Shown here: one piece after another, positions 38,844-48,567 of the stretch
How the letters are laid out: each line of letters opens with the position of its first letter
Position numbering within the stretch: position 1 is the stretch's first letter
Notes under the pieces: model-generated
Told to the model about the DNA's origin: nothing
The model's input: the letters and a program-made list of their open reading frames with translations, nothing else
Database searches by the model: none
DNA from: an uncultured Bacteroides sp.
GTDB lineage: Bacteria; Bacteroidota; Bacteroidia; Bacteroidales; Bacteroidaceae
Assembly (NCBI RefSeq): GCF_910578895.1
Contig: NZ_CAJTSC010000018.1
Span: forward strand, 1 to 59,951
Direction of reading: 5' to 3'
Length of the DNA stretch: 59,951 bases
Translations under genes and position numbers: made by a program

Positions 38844-41681
38844 ATGGAATACAATTTCAGAGAGATTGAAAAGAAATGGCGGCAACGGTGGGTAGAGAAC
38901 AAAACCTACCAGGTGACGGAAGACGAAACAAAGCAAAAATATTATGTACTGAACATGTTCCCCTACCCCAGCGGCGCAGGCTTGCACGTGGGACATCCGT
39001 TGGGTTACATCGCTTCGGACATTTACGCCCGTTACAAACGACTGCAAGGTTTCAATGTCCTGAATCCGATGGGATACGACGCTTACGGGCTTCCCGCAGA
39101 ACAATATGCCATACAGACGGGACAGCACCCGGCAATCACCACTGTGAACAACATCAACCGCTATCGCGAACAGCTGGACAAGATAGGTTTCTCTTTCGAC
39201 TGGAACCGCGAAATCCGCACTTGCGACCCGGAATACTACCACTGGACGCAATGGGCTTTCCAGCAGATGTTCAACAGCTACTACTGCAACGACGAAAAAC
39301 AGGCACGCCCCATTCAAGAACTAATAGAAGCTTTCCCAAAATACGGAAACGAAGGACTGAACGCCGCATGCAGCGAAGAGCTGCACTTCACTGCCGACGA
39401 GTGGAACGCAATGAATGAAAAACAGCAACAGGAAGTGCTGATGAACTACCGTATCGCCTACTTGGGCGAGACGATGGTGAACTGGTGCCCGCAACTCGGC
39501 ACCGTGCTTGCCAACGACGAAGTGGTGGACGGCGTATCGGAACGCGGCGGCTTCCCCGTAGTTCAGAAAAAGATGCGCCAATGGTGCTTGCGTGTGTCTG
39601 CCTACGCACAACGTCTGCTGGACGGACTCGATACGATTGACTGGACCGAATCGCTGAAAGAGACACAGAAGAATTGGATAGGCCGCAGCGAAGGTGCCGA
39701 AGTCCAGTTCAAGGTAAAGGACAGCGACTTGGAATTTACCATCTTCACCACCCGTGCGGACACGATGTTCGGCGTCACCTTCATGGTACTGGCTCCCGAA
39801 AGCGAACTGGTGGCGCAAGTAACCACAGAGGAACAGAAAGCGGAAGTGGATGCTTACTTGGAACGCACCAAGAAACGCACCGAACGCGAACGTATCTCCG
39901 ACCGTAGCGTGACGGGGGTATTCTCGGGCAGCTATGCCATCAACCCTTTCACGGGTGAAGCAGTGCCCATCTGGATCAGCGACTATGTGCTGGCGGGATA
40001 CGGTACGGGCGCCATCATGGCAGTGCCTGCACACGACAGCCGCGACTATGCTTTTGCCAAGCATTTCAACCTGCCTATCGTTCCGCTGGTGGAAGGCTGC
40101 GATGTGAGCGAGGAGAGTTTCGATGCCAAAGAGGGCATTGTGTGCAACTCGCCGAAAGCAGACGTAAAACCTTATTGCGATTTAATCCTGAACGGACTGA
40201 CCATCAAAGAAGCCATCGCCGCTACCAAGAAATATGTGAAAGAGCACAACTTGGGCCGTGTAAAAGTGAACTTCCGCCTGCGCGATGCCATCTTCTCGCG
40301 CCAGCGCTACTGGGGCGAACCGTTCCCTGTCTACTACAAGGACGGCATGCCTTATATGATTGACGAAAGTTGCCTGCCGCTGGAACTGCCCGAAGTAGCC
40401 AAGTTCCTGCCTACGGAAACGGGCGAACCGCCGTTGGGACACGCCGCCAAATGGGCTTGGGACACGGTGAACAAATGCGTGGTGGATAACGAAAAAATCG
40501 ATAACGCTACCGTCTTCCCGCTGGAGTTGAACACCATGCCGGGCTTTGCAGGCTCGAGCGCATACTACCTGCGCTATATGGACCCGCGCAACCATACCGC
40601 GCTCATTGACAAGAAAACAGACGAATACTGGCGCAACGTAGACCTCTATGTAGGAGGTACGGAGCATGCCACAGGTCACTTGATTTACTCCCGTTTCTGG
40701 AACAAGTTCCTGCACGACATCGGCGTATCTGCCGTTGAAGAACCGTTCCAGAAGTTGGTGAACCAGGGCATGATACAGGGACGAAGCAACTTCGTGTACC
40801 GCATCAAAGATACCAACACCTTCGTATCGCTGAACCTGAAAGAGCAGTACGACACTACCCCGCTCCATGTGGATGTCAATATCGTATCCAACGACGTGCT
40901 CGATACGGAAGCCTTCAAAGCATGGCGTCCCGAATATGCCACGGCAGAGTTTATCCTGGAAGAGGGCAAATATATCTGCGGCTGGGCAGTCGAGAAGATG
41001 AGCAAATCCATGTTCAACGTGGTCAATCCCGATATGATTGTAGAGAAATACGGCGCAGACACGTTGCGTATGTACGAAATGTTCCTCGGTCCGGTAGAAC
41101 AATCCAAACCGTGGGATACGAACGGCATAGACGGCGTGCACCGCTTCATCAAGAAGTTCTGGTCGCTGTTCTACGACCGTAGCGGCAACTACCTGGTGAC
41201 CGATGCACCTGCAAGTAAAGAGGAATTGAAATCGCTGCACAAGCTTATCAAGAAGGTGACGGGAGACATCGAACAATTCTCTTACAACACCAGCATCAGC
41301 GCCTTTATGATCTGTGTCAACGAGCTGTCGGCACTGAAATGCAGCAAAAAGGAGATATTGAACCTGCTCACCGTGACGCTGGCTCCCTTCGCCCCGCACG
41401 TATGCGAGGAGTTGTGGGAAACATTGGGCAATGCGGGATCGGTATGCGACGCACAATGGCCTGCATACAACGAGGAGTATCTGGTGGAAAATACGGTGAA
41501 CTATACCATTTCATTCAACGGAAAGGCGCGCTTCAACATGGAGTTCCCCACCGATGCGGCATCGGACGCCATCCAGGAAGCTGTGCTGGCAGACGAACGT
41601 TCCGTGAAATGGATAGACGGAAAGAGCATTGTCAAGGTAATCGTAGTGCCCAAGAAGATTGTAAACATTGTTATCAAATAA
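38844..41681 (+). CDS. leuS: leucyl-tRNA synthetase
   Basis: Class I aminoacyl-tRNA synthetase of 945 aa charging tRNA-Leu. HIGH motif HVGH at residues 48-51, a CP1 editing domain with TTRADTMFGVTFMVLAPES in the middle, KMSKS at 718-722, and the C-terminal anticodon-binding domain. Within normal length variation for Bacteroidetes. First gene of an operon with the YitT-like gene (12-bp gap) and rdgB. Confidence 0.97.
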   Translation: MEYNFREIEKKWRQRWVENKTYQVTEDETKQKYYVLNMFPYPSGAGLHVGHPLGYIASDIYARYKRLQGFNVLNPMGYDAYGLPAEQYAIQTGQHPAITTVNNINRYREQLDKIGFSFDWNREIRTCDPEYYHWTQWAFQQMFNSYYCNDEKQARPIQELIEAFPKYGNEGLNAACSEELHFTADEWNAMNEKQQQEVLMNYRIAYLGETMVNWCPQLGTVLANDEVVDGVSERGGFPVVQKKMRQWCLRVSAYAQRLLDGLDTIDWTESLKETQKNWIGRSEGAEVQFKVKDSDLEFTIFTTRADTMFGVTFMVLAPESELVAQVTTEEQKAEVDAYLERTKKRTERERISDRSVTGVFSGSYAINPFTGEAVPIWISDYVLAGYGTGAIMAVPAHDSRDYAFAKHFNLPIVPLVEGCDVSEESFDAKEGIVCNSPKADVKPYCDLILNGLTIKEAIAATKKYVKEHNLGRVKVNFRLRDAIFSRQRYWGEPFPVYYKDGMPYMIDESCLPLELPEVAKFLPTETGEPPLGHAAKWAWDTVNKCVVDNEKIDNATVFPLELNTMPGFAGSSAYYLRYMDPRNHTALIDKKTDEYWRNVDLYVGGTEHATGHLIYSRFWNKFLHDIGVSAVEEPFQKLVNQGMIQGRSNFVYRIKDTNTFVSLNLKEQYDTTPLHVDVNIVSNDVLDTEAFKAWRPEYATAEFILEEGKYICGWAVEKMSKSMFNVVNPDMIVEKYGADTLRMYEMFLGPVEQSKPWDTNGIDGVHRFIKKFWSLFYDRSGNYLVTDAPASKEELKSLHKLIKKVTGDIEQFSYNTSISAFMICVNELSALKCSKKEILNLLTVTLAPFAPHVCEELWETLGNAGSVCDAQWPAYNEEYLVENTVNYTISFNGKARFNMEFPTDAASDAIQEAVLADERSVKWIDGKSIVKVIVVPKKIVNIVIK

Positions 41682-41692
41682 GTTTATAAGTT

Positions 41693-42604
41693 ATGAAGAG
41701 GATGCAAATCAAGAAACCGACCAAAGCAGAAGTGACGAGAGAGTTGAGAGACTATATCTTCATCACTTTCGGATTAATCTCCTATGCGATGGGATGGGCT
41801 GCGTTCCTTATCCCCTACCAGATTACGACAGGCGGTACTACAGGTATCGGAGCCATCATCTATTATGCCACGGGATTTCCCATCCAGTGGTCGTATTTCA
41901 TCATCAATGCGGTCTTGATGACGTTTGCCATCAAGCTCCTCGGACCCAAATTCAGCATCAAGACCACGTATGCAATCTTTATGCTGACGTTCCTTCTCTG
42001 GTTTTTCCAGTTGTTGGTGAACGGGGCGGACGGAGTGCCGCCACTGGTATTGGGTCCCGGACAGGACTTCATGGCTTGCCTGATAGGCGCCGCCATGTGC
42101 GGCGTAGGGTTGGGCGTGGTGTTCAACTGCAACGGCAGCACGGGCGGTACGGATATCATCGCCGCCATTATCCACAAATACCGTGACGTCACTTTGGGCC
42201 GTATGATTATGATTTGCGATGTTGTCATCATCACTTCCTGCTACTTCATATTCAACGACTGGCGGCGGGTCATCTTCGGTTTTGTAACGCTGTTCGTCAT
42301 CGGCATTGTACTGGACTATATCGTAAACGGTGCACGCCAGTCGGTGCAGTTCTTCATCTTTTCCAAAGAGTACGAAAAGATTGCCGACCGCATCACCAAA
42401 GAGACGCACCGCGGCGTAACCGTGCTGGACGGCATAGGCTGGTACAGCAAGCGCAACGTGAAAGTGTTGGTGGTGCTTGCCTATAAACGCCAGTCCATAG
42501 AGATATTCCGCCTGGTGAAGGATATCGACCCGAATGCCTTTATCTCGCAAAGTTCCGTCATCGGCGTGTATGGAGAAGGTTTCGATAAATTGAAAGGAAA
42601 ATGA
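41693..42604 (+). CDS. YitT family membrane protein
   Basis: 303-aa inner-membrane protein with about five or six membrane helices (LISYAMGWAAFLIPYQITTGG, GIGAIIYYATGFPIQWSYF). A C-terminal cytoplasmic DUF2179 domain includes RGVTVLDGIGWYSKRNVKVL. The transported molecule is unknown. ATG 41702 is an alternative start. Its last four bases overlap the rdgB start (ATGA). Confidence 0.9.
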   Translation: MKRMQIKKPTKAEVTRELRDYIFITFGLISYAMGWAAFLIPYQITTGGTTGIGAIIYYATGFPIQWSYFIINAVLMTFAIKLLGPKFSIKTTYAIFMLTFLLWFFQLLVNGADGVPPLVLGPGQDFMACLIGAAMCGVGLGVVFNCNGSTGGTDIIAAIIHKYRDVTLGRMIMICDVVIITSCYFIFNDWRRVIFGFVTLFVIGIVLDYIVNGARQSVQFFIFSKEYEKIADRITKETHRGVTVLDGIGWYSKRNVKVLVVLAYKRQSIEIFRLVKDIDPNAFISQSSVIGVYGEGFDKLKGK

Positions 42605-43179
42605 AAAAGAGATTTGTATTTGCAACCAACAACGCCCATAAGCTGGAAGAAGTGACCGCTATCTTAGGAGACAAGATAGAGCTTCTCAGCATGAAAGACA
42701 TCGATTGCCATGCAGACATCCCCGAAACAGCCGACACGCTCGAAGGAAACGCTCTGCTGAAGGCAAGATATATCTTTGAGAATTACCAAACGGATTGCTT
42801 CGCCGACGATACGGGCCTGGAAGTGGAAGCCCTGGACGGGGCGCCCGGCGTGTATTCGGCACGCTATGCCGGCGATGCGCACAATTCGGAAGCCAATATG
42901 CAGAAACTGTTGCAGGATATGGAAGGCGTAGAGAACCGTAAAGCCCGATTCCGTACCGTTTTTGCCCTTATCGTCGACGGCAAGGAACATCTGTTCGAAG
43001 GCATCGTAAAAGGCGAAATAACGAAATACAGGCACGGCACTTCCGGTTTCGGATACGACCCCGTCTTCATTCCCGAAGGATATACGCAGACGTATGCCGA
43101 AATGGGGAACGAACTGAAGAATAAAATCAGCCACCGGGCAGTGGCGACGAACAAACTTTGCAAGTTCCTGTCAAAGTGA
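42601..43179 (+). CDS. rdgB: non-canonical purine NTP pyrophosphatase (dITP/XTPase, RdgB/HAM1)
   Basis: 192 aa; removes dITP, ITP and XTP from the nucleotide pool. Family motifs: FATNNAHKLEEV at the N-terminus, the substrate loop FADDTGLEVEALDGAPGVYSA and the GTSGFGYDPVFIPEG segment near the C-terminus. Translationally coupled to the YitT-like gene and followed by a very long hairpin. Confidence 0.95.
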   Translation: MKKRFVFATNNAHKLEEVTAILGDKIELLSMKDIDCHADIPETADTLEGNALLKARYIFENYQTDCFADDTGLEVEALDGAPGVYSARYAGDAHNSEANMQKLLQDMEGVENRKARFRTVFALIVDGKEHLFEGIVKGEITKYRHGTSGFGYDPVFIPEGYTQTYAEMGNELKNKISHRAVATNKLCKFLSK

Positions 43180-43218
43180 TAAAGAGAAGATATCAAAACT
43201 CTCTTATTAACCAAATCT

Positions 43219-43296
43219 CCCCTGTCCCAGATATGAAGTGCCCCCAAAAAGTTAGACATAAAACTTTTTGGGGGCACTTCATATCTGGGACAGGGG
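43219..43296. repeat. 78-bp near-perfect hairpin, IS3-end-like
   Basis: Two 35-bp perfectly complementary arms (left starts CCCCTGTCCCAGATATGAAG, then TGCCCCCAAAAAGTT) enclose an 8-nt loop. The part TGAAGTGCCCCCAAAAAGTT followed by AGACA resembles the terminal inverted repeats of IS3-family elements, here as two ends facing each other with no element between. It lies between convergent rdgB and nadA and would also act as a transcription terminator or barrier. Confidence 0.8.
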
Positions 43297-43392
43297 GAAT
43301 TTCTATATTTTAGGTGTTCCGACACACCTTCTTGACTCCTTCTCTTTCTCCCTCTAACTTCCGTAAAGGAGAATAACAGGAAACGGAACGGA

Positions 43393-44331
43393 CTACAATC
43401 CCAATTTTGCAGAAATCTCCAACATCCTCTTGATCGGTTTCACCGCTTTTTCCGCCACTTCCGCATCCACCTTGATTTCAGGAGACTCGTTTTTCAGGCA
43501 ATCATAAAGCTTTTCCAATGTGTTCAAGCGCATGAAGTTGCATTCGTTGCAGGCACAAGTACTGTCGTTGGGCGGAGCCGGAATGAACTTCGTCTGCGGA
43601 CACTTCTTCTGCATCTCATGCAAGATGCCCGATTCCGTGGCAACGATATACTCCTTTTCGGGATGCGCCACCGCATACTTCAACAATGCAGCCGTAGAAC
43701 CTACCACATCCGCCAGCTTCAGAACCGTGCTCTTGCATTCGGGATGTGCCAGCACCACCGCACCCGGATGCTGCCTTTTTATTTCAACAATCTTTTCAAC
43801 CGAGAATTGCTCATGTACATGGCAAGCTCCGTCCCATAATAACATATTCCTGCCGGTAACGGAGTTGATATAATTTCCCAGATTCCTGTCGGGACCGAAA
43901 ATTATTTTCTCATCTTTGGGAAAGCTTTCAACAATCTGCCTGGCATTGGTGGAAGTCACCACCACGTCGGTAACAGCCTTTACGGCAGCCGTCGTATTCA
44001 CGTAGGATATCACCGTATGCCCGGGATGCTCTTTGACAAACTGTGCAAACTTGTCTGCCGGACAACTGTCGGCAAGCGAACAGCCCGCCGCCATGTCGGG
44101 AACCAACACCTTCTTTTCAGGACAAAGCACCTTTGCCGTCTCACCCATAAAGTGAACCCCGCACATCACAATGATGTCGGCTTCCGTCTTTGCCGCCCAT
44201 TGCGCCAGTGCCAGGCTGTCGCCCACGTAATCGGCTATGTCCTGTATCTCGCCTTTCTGGTAATAGTGTCCTAGAATGACCGCGTTCTTCTCTTTCTTCA
44301 GCTGCTTGATAGCTTCTATCAGATTATCCAT
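43393..44331 (-). CDS. nadA: quinolinate synthase
   Basis: 4Fe-4S enzyme condensing iminoaspartate with dihydroxyacetone phosphate to quinolinate in de novo NAD synthesis. 312 aa. Three cluster Cys positions are visible in IVMCGVHFMGE, AHPECKSTV and CACNECNFM. N-terminal AVILGHYYQ is the family signature. nadB and nadC are not adjacent. The long upstream gap gives no clear TAnnTTTG box on this strand. Confidence 0.96.
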   Translation of the reverse strand: MDNLIEAIKQLKKEKNAVILGHYYQKGEIQDIADYVGDSLALAQWAAKTEADIIVMCGVHFMGETAKVLCPEKKVLVPDMAAGCSLADSCPADKFAQFVKEHPGHTVISYVNTTAAVKAVTDVVVTSTNARQIVESFPKDEKIIFGPDRNLGNYINSVTGRNMLLWDGACHVHEQFSVEKIVEIKRQHPGAVVLAHPECKSTVLKLADVVGSTAALLKYAVAHPEKEYIVATESGILHEMQKKCPQTKFIPAPPNDSTCACNECNFMRLNTLEKLYDCLKNESPEIKVDAEVAEKAVKPIKRMLEISAKLGL

Positions 44332-44774
44332 AATAATAATTTTAGTTTCTCTTCTTTTTCTAAAAATCCTTTTGATAGTGATAATAGGCGGTTAATAGTG
44401 TGGACAAATAAATCCTGTTTTTCTTGCCCATGAAGTTATTAGTGCAAGGCAAAACTTTATCCTTAGGTTATTAACGTAAGAAATCAAAGTCATATCTCCT
44501 GATAATAAGCTTTCTACTCTACCCTAAACTCACTTCATTAACATCTTGTTGATAAACCGCAAAGTTAATAACTTTAGAGGGATTAATCAGCTAAATACTA
44601 CTTAAAAATGTGTTTATACAGCCTTTGAAAGTTTAGGCTAACTTTTTTGGTTTGTTCGTTGTGCAAGCCTATTATGCGTTACTTTGAATAATGCAACTTT
44701 TATTTTTAAAAATCTTTCCATAGGCTATTGACACCTTTTCAACGGTTATTAACAGGGATGTGAACGGAAAGAAG
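44332..44774. other. intergenic region nadA - SpoU methyltransferase
   Basis: Very AT-rich divergent region without a gene. It contains several TTATTAAC words and a run of T/A tracts, but no structured element I can support beyond the promoter at 44775. Confidence 0.5.
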
Positions 44775-44782
44775 TATCTTTG
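44775..44782 (+). promoter_or_regulatory. SpoU methyltransferase promoter -7 box
   Basis: TATCTTTG, full consensus, 62 bp before the ATG at 44845. Confidence 0.55.
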
Positions 44783-44844
44783 TGGCGCATAGCTGGCAAA
44801 GGAATAAATTGAGAATTGCTTGTATCTTGTAACACATCTTGATT

Positions 44845-45375
44845 ATGAATAGAAAACTGAAGATAACCGAACTGAATCGCATTAGCACAGAGGAATTTAA
44901 GGAAGCGGAGAAGTTGCCGCTTGTAGTTGTGTTGGACAATATCCGCAGTTTGCACAATATAGGTTCCGTGTTCCGTACTTCGGATGCTTTTCGTATTGAA
45001 TGCATCTATCTGTGCGGCATTACGGCGACTCCTCCCCACCCCGAAATGCACAAAACGGCTTTGGGGGCGGAATTTACTGTCGACTGGAAGTATGTTGATA
45101 ACACTGTTGAAGTTGTTGATAACCTCAAGGATGAGGGCTATACGGTCTATTCCGTAGAGCAGGCGGAAGGCAGTATTATGTTGAACGAGTTGACTTTAGA
45201 CAGAAACAAGAAGTATGCCGTGGTTATGGGAAACGAAGTGAAAGGTGTTCAACAGGAAGTTATCGACCATTCGCACGGATGTATTGAAATCCCGCAATAC
45301 GGTACGAAGCACTCTTTGAATGTATCGGTGACGGCAGGTATCGTAATCTGGGACTTGTTCAAGAAACTGCATTAG
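44845..45375 (+). CDS. SpoU/TrmH family RNA methyltransferase
   Basis: 176-aa SPOUT methyltransferase with the three family motifs: LDNIRSLHNIGSVFRTSDAF (motif 1), AVVMGNEVKGV (motif 2) and the knot-forming SLNVSVTAGIVIWDL (motif 3). Such enzymes 2'-O-methylate tRNA or rRNA; the target is not evident. A TTG at 44839 is an alternative start, but ATG 44845 gives the normal length. Convergent with the DUF4294 gene 22 bp away. Confidence 0.9.
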   Translation: MNRKLKITELNRISTEEFKEAEKLPLVVVLDNIRSLHNIGSVFRTSDAFRIECIYLCGITATPPHPEMHKTALGAEFTVDWKYVDNTVEVVDNLKDEGYTVYSVEQAEGSIMLNELTLDRNKKYAVVMGNEVKGVQQEVIDHSHGCIEIPQYGTKHSLNVSVTAGIVIWDLFKKLH

Positions 45376-45397
45376 CGCCCGGTTTCCCGTATCGGCA

Positions 45398-46012
45398 TCA
45401 GAGTTGTCCGCTTTCCACCATTAAAATAACCCTTTCGGTAAGTGCGTCGTCTCCTTCCGGGTCGTATTGTTTCTTCAGGCTGGCACCGAACAATGCGGCG
45501 AAAGTCTGGTAAAATCCGGCTTTAAAAGGTCCCATGAATGCTTTCACCAGTTCGTAAGTGGTGGAATTGGTCTGCCGGTCCACCAGTTTTATCAACAGCT
45601 TTCCCTGGGCAAAGGAGAGTTTCTTCATCCGGGGGGTATACTGTTCTTTCAATCCTTTTTCTACCGCTTGCAGGTGCTTTTGCCGTTCTTTTTGGTTGGG
45701 AAGGGTTTGCAGATATTCGTAAGTCTCGATAATCGCCCGGTTGATTTCCTTTGAAATGGGAAGCACTTTCTTCACGTCACGAACCAGTTTGTAGTACTTT
45801 GACATTTCGCGTTTGTTCTTGAACTTAAGCGGCTTGAAGATATAGACGGTAGGCAGTTTCACGTAAGGGATGGTATCGCCGTCGTACACGCACATAGGGG
45901 TGAGGTAGATGCTTTTGGATGCGGCGGTACGGGATTGTTGCTGGGCATGGCATGCCGGACTTCCCATTGAGAGGAATACGATGAGTATTGCTATATTAAA
46001 CCGCTTGTCCAT
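45398..46012 (-). CDS. DUF4294 domain-containing protein
   Basis: 204 aa with a signal peptide (MDKRFNIAILIVFLSMG, cleavage near CHAQ). The mature part is a basic helical DUF4294 domain (YVKLPTVYIFKPLKFKNKRE, LVRDVKKVLP). Conserved in Bacteroidetes; function unknown; periplasmic by inference. The open frame extends a few codons upstream, but a TACTTTTG box (46017-46024) lies just before ATG 46012. If that box is used, the mRNA would be practically leaderless. Confidence 0.8.
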   Translation of the reverse strand: MDKRFNIAILIVFLSMGSPACHAQQQSRTAASKSIYLTPMCVYDGDTIPYVKLPTVYIFKPLKFKNKREMSKYYKLVRDVKKVLPISKEINRAIIETYEYLQTLPNQKERQKHLQAVEKGLKEQYTPRMKKLSFAQGKLLIKLVDRQTNSTTYELVKAFMGPFKAGFYQTFAALFGASLKKQYDPEGDDALTERVILMVESGQL

Positions 46013-46132
46013 ACCACAAAAGTACACCATTCCGTGTAATGTTGTTGCATCGCTTTTGTTTTTCCTTGTTCAATTAACGAATTTAAGCTAATCACGGAGC
46101 ATTGGCAGCCCGGTGCGGCTTTTCCTTTTCTG

Positions 46133-46220
46133 TTTTTCCCACCCCGTTGGGAAAGTGTTCCCTGCTTGTTGGGAACGTTTTCCCAAGAGGGTGGGAATTT
46201 GTTCCCAACAAGCTGGGAAC
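46133..46220. repeat. array of four 22-bp palindromic units, locus 2
   Basis: Exactly four 22-bp units beginning at 46133, 46155, 46177 and 46199, each TTCCC-N8/10-GGGAA. The second unit is the same as unit 2 at 23209-23230 (GTTCCCTGCTTGTTGGGAAC). It lies between two divergently transcribed genes. Confidence 0.85.
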
Positions 46221-46260
46221 AAACAGGCAACCGTTGCCTGACGCCTTAGGCTGCCTGTTT
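46221..46260. repeat. hairpin next to palindrome array 2
   Basis: Outer arms AAACAGGCA / TGCCTGTTT with an inner hairpin AGGCAA-CCG-TTGCCT. Position relative to the array parallels the hairpin at locus 1. Confidence 0.6.
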
Positions 46261-46404
46261 CCCCGCCTTGCCTGCAAGTATGGCGGGCAGGGTTAATACT
46301 TAACCATGACACGGACCTGCTCCTCTGATTTCCATAAATGCAAAAGCCGTGGCATTCCGGAGAAAAATTAAACAAGTTATTAACCTTTTTCCGAAGATTT
46401 TGCG

Positions 46405-46412
46405 TAGTTTTG
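46405..46412 (+). promoter_or_regulatory. promoter -7 box of helix-hairpin-helix gene
   Basis: TAGTTTTG matches TAnnTTTG, 34 bp before the ATG. Confidence 0.5.
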
Positions 46413-46446
46413 TTAACCATAATCCGTAAACACCCTATTATCATAG

Positions 46447-48477
46447 ATGGCAATAATCAAGATAGGAGTTTTTATAAGTATGTTGTTAATAACTCCTATG
46501 CTTGTAGCTCAAAACGCAGCGTTATCCTTGTGGGAAGAGAATTTCGAACAACTCTCCACGGACGAGGAAGAGAAGAACTGGGAAGATGAACTGGAAGAAC
46601 TTTCCAACCGTCTGCAAGAACCGGTCAACCTCAATGCCGCTACCAAACGGCAATTGGAAGAATTTCCTTTCCTGACCGATTTTCAAATAGAGAATATTCT
46701 GGCGTATGTGTATATACATGGAGAAATGCAGACCCTTTATGAGTTGCAACTGGTGGAAGCGATGGATAAGCGGACCATCGGCATGCTGCTGCCTTTTGTT
46801 TGTGTGAAGGCGGTTGATGGCGGTTCCCGCCGTCCGTCCTTGAAAACGATGTTGAAAGACGGCAGGCAGGAAGTATTGATGCGCATGGATGTTCCGCTGT
46901 ATACCCGTAAAGGATACGGGAAAAGCTATTTGGGTCCGGCTGTATATCATTCGTTGCGCTATGCCTTTCGCTACGGAGATTATCTTCAGGCAGGAATAAC
47001 GGGAGAGAAAGATGCCGGCGAACCGTTTTTCGCCCTGCACGACAGGAAAGGGTATGATTACTATTCTTTTTACTGCCTGCTCAAAAACCGGGGACGGCTG
47101 AAGGCTTTGGCGATGGGCAATTATAAGTTGAGTTTCGGCGAAGGATTGGTGCTCGGCACCGATTTCCGTTTAGGCAAGACTTACTCCATGTCCGCATCGG
47201 AATATCGTGCAGGGAAAATCCGGAAACACGGCTCTACGGACGAATACAATTATTTCCGCGGGATGGCTGCTACGGTGGAACTTTTTCGTTTCCTGGAACT
47301 TTCCGCCTTCTATTCGCACCGTTCGATGGACGGGGTGATAGAAGACGGGAAAATCACCTCTGTCTACAAGACGGGGTTGCATCGCACGGAGAAAGAAGCG
47401 GACAAGATGAATGTGTTTGCCATGCAGGCGATGGGCGGCAACCTGACCTACGAGGGAAAAAGGCTGAGAATGGGAGTGACCGGCATTTATTATTTTTTCA
47501 ATCACCCTTATGAACCCGATTTGAGGAAGTATGCGAAATATAACCTGCACGGGAATGATTTTTACAATGTGGGAATAGACTATAAATATCGTTTCGGCAA
47601 GTTGGCATGGACGGGAGAGGGAGCGGTTGGCAAACAGGGATATGCTTTGCTGAACCAATTGAAATATAATATATTAACAGGTTATCAACTGCTGTTAATT
47701 CATCGTTATTACGCTCATGATTATTGGTCTTTCTTCGGACGGTCGTTTGGGGAAGGCAGCACGTTGCAAAACGAAAACGGCTGGTATCTGGCTGCGGAAG
47801 CCGCTCCTTGGGCGCATTGGAGGTTTTTCGCTTCGCTGGACTTGTTCTCTTTCCCTTGGTGGAGATATCGCGTCAGTATGCCTTCGCAAGGGACAGACGG
47901 CATGTTCCGGGCTACGTATTCTCCGAAAGAGAACCTGTCGGTATATCTTGACTACCGTTATAAACGGAAGGAGAGGGATGTGACGGCAACGGGCGGGAAG
48001 GTCACATTGCCGGTCCGTCACCACAAACTCCGTTGCAGGCTTGCTTACACGCCGGGAGATTTCTCGTATCGTACTACGATTGACTACAATCATTTTCGCC
48101 AGCAGAACGGGGAAGGATATGTGTTCGAGGCGAGGCAGGGATGGCAGTGCACCCAGTCTTGCGCCTATACCTTTTCCGGTTTCGGAGTGCCTTTGGCGAT
48201 ATCCGCACAAGGCACTTATTTCCATACGGACGATTATGATTCGCGGATTTATGCTTCCGAGAAAGGTCTGCTTTATACCTTTTATACTCCCTCTTTCTAT
48301 GGCAAGGGGCTTCGTTATTCCGCCCGTGTGCGCTATGATTTGAGCAAAGCGTTTATGTTTCTTGTCAAGTTCGGACAAACGGTTTATTTCAATCGCGAAA
48401 CGATTGGTTCCGGCAATGACTTGATAGCGGGAAACAAGAAGGCGGATGTGCAGATGCAGCTTCGGATAAAGTTTTAG
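46447..48477 (+). CDS. helix-hairpin-helix domain protein with outer-membrane barrel-like body
   Basis: 676 aa. Signal peptide (MAIIKIGVFISMLLITPMLVAQ), an acidic linker, then a ComEA-type helix-hairpin-helix region (NLNAATKRQLEEFPFL ... YVYIHGEMQTLYELQLVEAM, about 58-110). A long beta-rich, aromatic C-terminal body follows, with regularly spaced strands ending in QMQLRIKF, typical of an outer-membrane barrel with a terminal Phe. The combination is known in Bacteroidetes but its role is not established. Two Lys/Arg-rich loops suggest nucleic-acid contact; DNA uptake is a speculation. Confidence 0.75.
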   Translation: MAIIKIGVFISMLLITPMLVAQNAALSLWEENFEQLSTDEEEKNWEDELEELSNRLQEPVNLNAATKRQLEEFPFLTDFQIENILAYVYIHGEMQTLYELQLVEAMDKRTIGMLLPFVCVKAVDGGSRRPSLKTMLKDGRQEVLMRMDVPLYTRKGYGKSYLGPAVYHSLRYAFRYGDYLQAGITGEKDAGEPFFALHDRKGYDYYSFYCLLKNRGRLKALAMGNYKLSFGEGLVLGTDFRLGKTYSMSASEYRAGKIRKHGSTDEYNYFRGMAATVELFRFLELSAFYSHRSMDGVIEDGKITSVYKTGLHRTEKEADKMNVFAMQAMGGNLTYEGKRLRMGVTGIYYFFNHPYEPDLRKYAKYNLHGNDFYNVGIDYKYRFGKLAWTGEGAVGKQGYALLNQLKYNILTGYQLLLIHRYYAHDYWSFFGRSFGEGSTLQNENGWYLAAEAAPWAHWRFFASLDLFSFPWWRYRVSMPSQGTDGMFRATYSPKENLSVYLDYRYKRKERDVTATGGKVTLPVRHHKLRCRLAYTPGDFSYRTTIDYNHFRQQNGEGYVFEARQGWQCTQSCAYTFSGFGVPLAISAQGTYFHTDDYDSRIYASEKGLLYTFYTPSFYGKGLRYSARVRYDLSKAFMFLVKFGQTVYFNRETIGSGNDLIAGNKKADVQMQLRIKF

Positions 48478-48480
48478 GGA

Positions 48481-48526
48481 CTGTTTGAATTTTCTTCAAA
48501 AGTTTTTCTTCAGCTTCTTTTGACTT
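48481..48526 (+). repeat. dispersed intergenic repeat, copy C
   Basis: CTGTTTGAATTTTCTTCA followed by CAGCTTCTTTTGACT, a diverged relative of 6928-6962, starting 3 bp after a stop codon. Confidence 0.45.
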
Positions 48527-48567
48527 TCTTTCCGGTCTGTTTTGCTCTTCATAAAAGAGCGAACGAG

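Larger units (their letters stand above)
46013..46446. other. intergenic region DUF4294 - helix-hairpin-helix gene
   Basis: No gene. Holds palindrome array 2 (46133-46220), its hairpin (46221-46260) and a promoter box (46405-46412). Apparent reading frames here are translations of the repeats. Confidence 0.6.
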
